A DNA stretch of 59,441 bases. Origin: Perkinsus chesapeaki. Taxonomy: Eukaryota > Perkinsozoa > Perkinsida > Perkinsidae. The stretch is from the NCBI GenBank assembly GCA_013115145.1, contig JAAPAO010000163.1, positions 1 to 59,441 of the forward strand. The letters run 5' to 3'. The position numbers and the translations under genes were made by a program. The notes below the pieces were generated by a model that worked only from the letters and a program-made list of their open reading frames with translations, was not told where the DNA came from and did not search any database. Positions 53,179-59,441 of this stretch are shown here, in pieces (within the stretch, counting starts at the first letter, position 1; each line of letters starts with the position of its first letter).

Positions 53179-56100
53179 CTATGGGCCCTTCTCGAACTGT
53201 GGGCTATTGAGTCCTCCTCTTCCCTCAACAACCTCCCATTCCCCTATACCGCCCTGCTCGACATCATGGGGAGGGCAACCCGAGGAGTAGGAGGAGAAGG
53301 AAGTATCGTCATCATCATCTCCACCGAGCATACCAGCCAGAACGCTCGCTCGAGACCGCTGCTGCTGGGGACCTAATAAATGCCCAATGATCAGACTCGA
53401 AAACCAACTCGAGTTCTCACAGATCAGTTATAAGTTATTTGAGATATAGTTTGCCGTGTCTAGAACCCACGACCATTCAAATCCTTCTATATACTATAGA
53501 ATCTCGTCAACGTATCCGCCAGAACCACTAGAAACAATGGGCGAGGTGCGAGGACCGACGGATCGCTGATGGAGGTAGAAGCGGGAAGCTTCGACGACGA
53601 CCCCAACGGGCGGGCGGAAGGGCCAAGAAAAAGCTGTCGTGCGGCGACCCTGGAGCAACCTAGCACGGCAGCCTAGCAAGCACGCGTGGTGGAGTAGGCT
53701 GCGTACACCTTCCGATCGCGTCACATTTCGGTATGGCGTACAGCTATCGGGCAACGAGGGCCCGCCCGGATACTCCCAGATCTCACTTCGACACACTGCG
53801 TGTAGCGTACTATGAAAAGTAGGCGTGCAATCTTTTCCACTATAAATTTCACCAAAAACTCTATTTTTATGATGACATTTGAACTAGCATCCTCCCCGCA
53901 CTCAACGAGCAGCCAAATCCTTTACCTCGTTGCCTGGTCTCCATTCCATCCTCCTTATCCTCCTCCTTCTCCTCTTCTTTCCTAGGCACAAGGCCGGTGA
54001 ACAGCTGCCATACCTTGATAACCCTCCCCCATGGCTCAGCATGAGCTGCCTCCAATCTTCTCTCAGCCAAGGCTAATCTCTCCTCTGCTGCTTCATGAAC
54101 CCTTTCACATCCTTCGATCTAAAACCCTAAACCTAGTAGACCACTCCGCAGGACGTTCTACTATAACAGATATAATGCTGGTAGGAAGGCTAATAAGGAT
54201 AGCGAGCCCATTTCATTCTCATCGGATTCCCTATTACCCATCACTTAAAAGGCCCAGCCCAAGCTCGACGGATACAAATGAAATTTCCGCAAGTGGCGCC
54301 AAATAGCATAACAGTGCAACAAAACCGCACTACTGCCCTTCCATTATCACTACAACCATCGTAACATAATATCTATTATAGAGAGGATACCCTCATATAG
54401 AGAAAAGAGGGAAGCCCTCAACAAAGGATAGTCACTGCGCCAGGAAATTATCTCAACAGTCACCGGGAAAGTACATATATCCTATTACTGACTTTAACGC
54501 CACTACTATGATCTAGGATTCACTAGGAAGCCTTCAATTCACACTGAATAATTTCGTGTCCCACTACTAGAGTTCTTCTGGCTTAACTGTCTTCTCCAAC
54601 CCAAGAACCCGCTCCCTGTGAAGTTCCCTTCCAATATCACCTTCTCTTTATGCTTCGTCGTCACCACAGCTCTAGCTCTCTGCAATGCCGCTTCCGCTAA
54701 TACTGTCATACCGTCCACACGGAACCTCCTCACCACCTAATAGTGACTAGCTGTGTAATTTCTGATTCCATATTTTCTGTATTCCTGATACAATAGACCA
54801 ATCAACGTATCCTCTCTCGGTTGTATTTTAAGTTTCACTTGAAACCCAACCGAACAACTGAGGTAGCCCCAAACTCGAAGAGCAGAAATCTCCAACATTT
54901 TGATAGAGAGAAGAGCTCGTAAATGAATAGCCCTACCTCATCATCCAGCAGATCAACAGCAATGGCCTTCGGATTCCGAGTGGCAATCCCTCGCTCCTCC
55001 TCCAGACTCTGAAAAGGTTAATATACGATAGTCCAGATACACAGCAAGTCCGCTTCAAACTTAAGTTCCCTATTTGTAGTAAGAAACATCCCCTATGAAG
55101 TTGCAGCCACCCTACTGTCCAGATGGCTAACAAGCATCTTGAGGATATTACCCCGAGCTCTGCGGAGCATCCCTACGGCTACAGCCTCCCCTAGCATTTG
55201 CTTCTGCTTTGCAGAGAACGACCACTCACTACCGACGCAATCAAACATACCTGCCCAATTCTTTACCGATCTTACACCCTAAATAGAACCCTGCTACTCC
55301 GTGTCATCACAAGCGAGAGTTATCACAGGGGCACCCGTCCTTGTTGCAGTTATTGATGCCTCCGAGGTCCCAAGGATAAAATGTTCCGAGGTTAAATAGG
55401 TTCTATAACTACTGCATCCTTTCCTTATCTAGAGTAACATTCAAATCGCTGCCACATTAATACCCTCCTCCCCAGCCTTATAACCTTCCTTAGCTCCTCT
55501 CGTGCCCGTTCAACATCCTTTCTCAGCTTCCTCTGTTCAAGCTCGTATCTCTGACGATCTTGAAATTGCAGCAAACGTAGCAGACGATCAACGAAAGATA
55601 CCGCTCCGATAATCAGTGTATGCTGAGAGTTTCCATCCAAACACTACAACAATCACAACCCTACTCTTAAACTAGCTTTCCTATCCGATGCCACAAGAGC
55701 AACCCTAGCCCCCACAGGCTTCTCCTCGGCCTCTTCCGGGCCATGGTCCAGATATCTGTCAAATGCAACATGTTCACAAAGATATTTCATGTGCCATATC
55801 TTTTCTAGTGCCCCTCTCTTCTGCTCACCCGATGGTCGTCTCCGAGAATTAGCGATTTAAATCGGATATTGACTTATGAAATTCAAGCTCACGATTACAT
55901 TGGGATGAAAAAGGTACATGTGGTGAAATTTTCAGACACTCGGTATCTTTGATTGTGTGCCCGCTGTCCCCTTCCTCGGTGTAGCGCAACCATTACTATT
56001 GTATAGTACTTTATCAACACCACCGCCCATACCGTCTCTTCTTACTGTATACTACACCCTACCTTCCCAGTTGATTTATGCATTCTAATACTTTAACCTT

Positions 56101-58206
56101 AAGCTCCTGCCAGCCATCATTAACCGTAGATAATGTAGCTGCTACATGCAGCCTTGAAAGTGCCCTTTCAACCTCCACTAGATAGTCCCTGATAATATAG
56201 GGTTTATACACAAGGATTACGACGACCCTTCATCGATGAGCTGAGCCATACTAAGAACTAATAATCTTTCTAAGTGTTCAATAAGACAAAGCTCTTGCAC
56301 ACTGTAAACGTTCTTCCCGTGAACTTGAAAGTCCTAATCGTCGTTTCCCACACATGTTGTCCATACGCGTTACATTTCTACACTGTCACCCTGTGCCTCA
56401 CTGTTGTGACAGAATTCGTGGCGCGTGACGAATTTAAGATTTCCAATTGTGTTATCAACACAGCCGAGCTTATGATAACGCACATTAACAACAAGATGGT
56501 TGCTCCCATATCTGGGACACTGCGGAGCTACTATATATCTTACCGTTCTCAACTACTAACACATCAATACTAGGTGCTAGCCTTTGGATTTATGGATCCT
56601 CCTCACCTCTTCAAACTAGTCGACTCCGCAATAGGCAGCAATGCCTCTGCGTCATGTCTAGCGATACTGTTACGCCAGGTCTCCAAATCGACATCAGTAA
56701 CATCTAATAATCAACTCATGCTTCTACCTTCAGGACTCCCACTACTTTTCATTAAGGATGAACTAGAAGTCCAGTGAGTAGCATCCTTGCCCGTTGGCAT
56801 TACCGATAGGAGTATCTTAGGTTGAAGCGAGCGTATCAATCCTAATAGCTACATACTGGCAGCTATCCTAGAACTTACAAGTAATGAACCACATCCTATG
56901 TTATTACTAGTATGTACGAATATTTTCTACAAAAACCTTCCGTAATACTACCTCAGGTATCTACAAAGTCTGAAGGCTACATACTAACAAAGTGATGATC
57001 GAACACCTTGGAAAGCCCCTACTGCTACTTATTCATTCTGCACCTTCCATAATACTACCTGAGACCGTATATTCCACCATGCCTCCTGTACTCGTATTTG
57101 TAGCCTTTCCATCTTCTCCAGCATCTCCCACTTCTCATCACATGTCCCTTGCAATTCCCTTACCTAAATTATGTTTGCTCACGATAAACCAAAATGTAGT
57201 GTAACATTAAAACCAAGTGAACAAAAGGTCAGCCGGCTGAAGAAAATTAGACACTGTATCGTGCGTGAACTGCCACTGGACCAAAGATACTTCTGTAATT
57301 CTTCGCGGTGCGGTTCAATCTCACCTTCCCAGTAAGCCTATCCAAGGCATCATTACGAACCTGTTGCTTCCAGACAGGCCAATAGTCCACACAGCTGTGC
57401 AACTGACAACAATCAGGAGTAATCTAGTGGAACAGACAGTATTGATAATCCTGATACCCTAGACTAAATCATATCAGGTGCTATGGAGAACTATGTCCAA
57501 GGCCACCGAGCAACCATGGTGAGTTTTGGCATGTGTCGAAACACACAAATGCCCCTATAAACTTCATAAGAGTATCCGTGGACATATTGTATTCCACTAA
57601 ATGGACTTGCCCACTACTTGTGTGCTCTATAGTATGAAGTATGTCAGTAATAGACCAATTCCTTATGAAGAGATAAGTGTCTATGCTTGAACTGGCCCAC
57701 TGGTACTACCTCGGTTCCTATACCGCCGTACGTCTTAATGAACTTTTCCTTAGCATCGCTGACCTCCATATTAATCATAGCTACAGCATTGGACTGTATG
57801 TAGGCAGCCTCGCCTTGTAAGACATCTATCTCACTTTTAACCTATAATCCTATCTACTCTCACTCTACCGATCAGCACTCTACCGTTGCTATTGGAACGT
57901 TCCGTGAGACAGACATGAGGACATCACAGGCTGCAACAAGCAAGGGCAAGCTTGCAGATGGGCTCGGCCCAATGCCTTCTACTGTATCGTCTGAATGCAA
58001 ATAGGAGCCTTCCCATCATGACAGGACCGACCCGATGTTCTCTCCATAAGGAGCCTCAGTAATGACGGCCAAATGGCCATGATTCTTTTTATTAATGTAT
58101 CGGCATCATCTGTCTCGGTAGACCTTTCAGATAGATTACAAGTGTCTAGCCAATGACAAATATGCTCATCGAGAGATGCCAATGAAAGGAGGGCACCACC
58201 GGTCAT
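53179..58206 (-). CDS. Coiled-coil protein, many exons, partly resolved (gene C3)
   Basis: The 5' exon begins at ATG 58206 (MTGGALLSLASLDEHICHWL, ...DDADTLIKRIMAIWPSLLRL). Later exons: 57.72-57.84 kb (KSEIDVLQGEAAYIQSNAVA, MEVSDAKEKFIKTYGGIGTE), 57.07-57.15 kb (DEKWEMLEKMERLQIRVQEA), 55.45-55.6 kb (RYELEQRKLRKDVERAREEL), 54.95 kb (IATRNPKAIAVDLLDDE), 54.6-54.7 kb (LAEAALQRARAVVTTKHKEK) and 53.9-54.05 kb. Two possible C-terminal exons exist: one ending SSGSGGYVDEIL at 53494, and one at 53179-53375 with a run of Asp (GMLGGDDDDDTSFSSYSSG) ending FEKGP. Either the gene uses one of these, or two genes lie here. Family unknown; heptads suggest a structural or cytoskeletal protein. Confidence 0.4.
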
Positions 58207-58885
58207 ACATCAACGTTTAACTGCGCCGAAATAAGGAACGCACTGTGCATTAAAAATAGCGCGCGCCCAAAATTCATTTATTTGTCACAGTGGACGTTCG
58301 ACTTGTCACAATGTCTCAAGTATGAGCTGTCACAGAGTTTAAAGTATGAATTCTCACAGTGCTGAAAGTGTGAATTGTCTAAGTAAACAATGCACGCCTG
58401 CGCAAGGACATAACTCGTGCGAGGTCAATCGGAGATTGCTCGGGACACGTGTGGCCTGGGTGATCTGTACTCGCCCGACGAGTAGCCTCTTGCTATCTTA
58501 TCAACTCTTACCTATCCCTCAATATGTGAGCACGTACATAGCTCCATTAACAACTCAATACTACTATCACTATCATCTATTCTTAATCCATCAATTACAA
58601 GAGTGTTGTATTATGCACAAGAGTTATGCTATCACCGCCGATGTATCCTCGTCTGAGTATGAGTATGAGACAGCTAAGGAAGGGCCACCAAAGATCAAGG
58701 ATTGGCCGGTCAAAATCATGACGGCGACGCAGTGCCACTGCCTTTGCGGCAGTGGACGCGCGCGGTACAATACAGCGTAGCTTAGCATACCTCGCGCGCC
58801 ACATATCTTTCAGTTTCGGAGTCCTGACCCTATCGACGGGTCGGCGGGGTAATTGAAGCTTTCTCATGTATAACGTGAGGTTTTT
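58207..58885. other. Region with short imperfect repeats, no clear gene
   Basis: Bases 58278-58380 contain three or four imperfect copies of a TGTCACAGnnn...AAAGTATGAATT-like unit. An open plus frame (58346-58780) ends in a Cys-rich stretch (MTATQCHCLCGSGRARYN), but has no recognisable domain. An opposing minus frame (58595-59083) is also open and overlaps the palindromes, so neither is called. Confidence 0.4.
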
Positions 58886-58995
58886 CTTGGCTCGGCAGAG
58901 CCAAGCAGGTGGATGGTGCGGTGGATGCCGCACCATCCAAAAACCTGTTCCAACACCTAGGGCTACGGTAGCCCTAGGTGTTGGAACAGGTTTTT
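58886..58995. repeat. Three adjacent hairpins ending in a perfect 28-bp palindrome
   Basis: Hairpin 1: 58886-58893 with 58898-58905 (CTTGGCTC / GAGCCAAG). Hairpin 2: 58911-58921 with 58928-58938 (GGATGGTGCGG / CCGCACCATCC). Hairpin 3: 58939-58966 with 58968-58995, 28 perfectly paired bases around a single G; the arm starts AAAAACCTGTTCCAACACCT. Hairpins 2 and 3 touch with no spacer. Such DNA can extrude cruciforms, and its RNA would fold into a very stable rod. It may be a foldback element, a processed small-RNA precursor or a recombination site. Confidence 0.9.
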
Positions 58996-59441
58996 GAACA
59001 GCTGCAGCTCCAGGTTGAGCCCACGAGGCTGCTCTGAGAGCAGTGCTCTCCAACGAAGTCCTCTCCGGGCTGAGGGAAGCCATTATGGTCGTCTTGTGGC
59101 TGATTGATTCGCCTAGACTCTAGGCCCTAGAGTAAGGGGGTGTGCATCTGCATTACCTCTGATCACTTTTTTGTCAGGTAGCTCGACACGTTTTTCGGCA
59201 CGCCGCCCAGGCTGCGCCGATCATGGAGAGCAATCAGACGAAGTCGCTTCCCGACTCACCCCTGCATAACGAACAAAGATGCTCAATGAGAAGTGAACTA
59301 GACACACCCGTGGGATGCAAAGACGTTTCTAGCACCTGAATTTCTAGGGGGTTTGCGTAGAATCTGGGGGGGGGGGGTGGCAAAGGCCCCCTTTTTTACT
59401 CAGCCTTATCGTGGCGCCCCCTTTTCTTACATGCACGCAAG
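58996..59441. other. Window end, no gene seen
   Basis: No coding exon or RNA gene is visible. A run of 13 G lies near 59367-59379 and two CCCCCTTTT blocks follow (about 59389 and 59417). Confidence 0.4.

Noticed and set aside
53065-53376. A 103-residue plus-strand frame.
   Set aside because: The minus strand here encodes an acidic exon with an in-phase acceptor (GGDDDDDTSFSS). The plus frame looks like its reverse image.
58595-59083. A 162-residue minus-strand frame across the palindromes.
   Set aside because: It is Arg/Pro-rich because of the GC-rich hairpins, lacks any domain, and an opposing frame is also open.
1-59441. CRISPR arrays, bacterial operons, Shine-Dalgarno sites, insertion sequences, viral genes, retrotransposon reverse transcriptase.
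   Set aside because: I found no direct-repeat/spacer array, no prokaryotic gene layout, and no transposase, integrase or reverse-transcriptase motif on either strand.
1-59441. Reassigned stop codons as an explanation for the many broken frames.
   Set aside because: In every recognisable gene the internal stops fall in short GT-AG introns, and TAA, TAG and TGA are all used as true ends.

Overview
This window is nuclear DNA of a protist. Genes lie on both strands at moderate density. Most are cut by very short spliceosomal introns, mainly 41-56 bases, with GT-AG ends and GTAAG/GTRNG-type donors. TAA, TAG and TGA all end genes, and every in-frame stop I tested inside a recognisable gene disappears on splicing, so the genetic code is standard. 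Intron style, base composition and gene content fit an alveolate best, most likely a perkinsid such as Perkinsus. That assignment is inference, since no rRNA or spliced-leader gene is present. I rebuilt exons by hand from donor/acceptor pairs, reading phase and family alignment, so most splice sites here are predictions.

Left part (1-14 kb): the 3' end of an amino-acid transporter; small unidentified genes; a four-exon ankyrin-repeat protein (2597-3279, minus); a many-exon MAP65/ASE1/PRC1-type microtubule bundler (5517-11184, minus); and an ATX1/ATOX1 copper chaperone (11657-12043, minus). The chaperone is divergent from eIF2-alpha (12481-13986, plus, 11 exons), across about 437 bases. Several tRNA-T-arm-like elements are scattered at 4.5-6.4 kb.

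Middle-left (14-26 kb): three intronless tandem paralogues of a type II membrane glycosyltransferase (GT61/DUF563-like, 14026-20797), an intronless organellar helical-repeat protein (21001-22116), and two copies of a secreted protein (23124-23873, 25309-26046). The secreted pair lies in a tandem segmental duplication. A fragment of the neighbouring double U-box gene sits exactly between the two duplicated units.

Middle (27-42 kb, almost all minus): a protein with two U-boxes (27545-28490), a partly resolved helical-repeat gene (28.6-32 kb), two resolved but unidentified genes (32496-33362, 33886-34806), and a complete 16-exon gene for a PF09818 'ABC-class' ATPase (35089-42124). One of its introns is 2.2 kb long, far larger than the rest.

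Right part (42-59 kb): three long coiled-coil genes on the minus strand, a small secreted protein on the plus strand (47049-47474), and an acidic disordered protein (51390-52150) whose single intron carries a complete tRNA-Met(CAU) gene on the opposite strand. The right end holds three adjacent hairpins, the last a perfect 28-bp palindrome with a 1-base centre.

The genes form no operon-like unit. Housekeeping functions (translation initiation, copper delivery, mitosis, ubiquitin) sit beside lineage-specific secretory and secreted families. The most unusual elements are the GT61-like tandem array, the duplicated secreted-protein locus, the double U-box protein, the intron-borne tRNA and the terminal palindromes.
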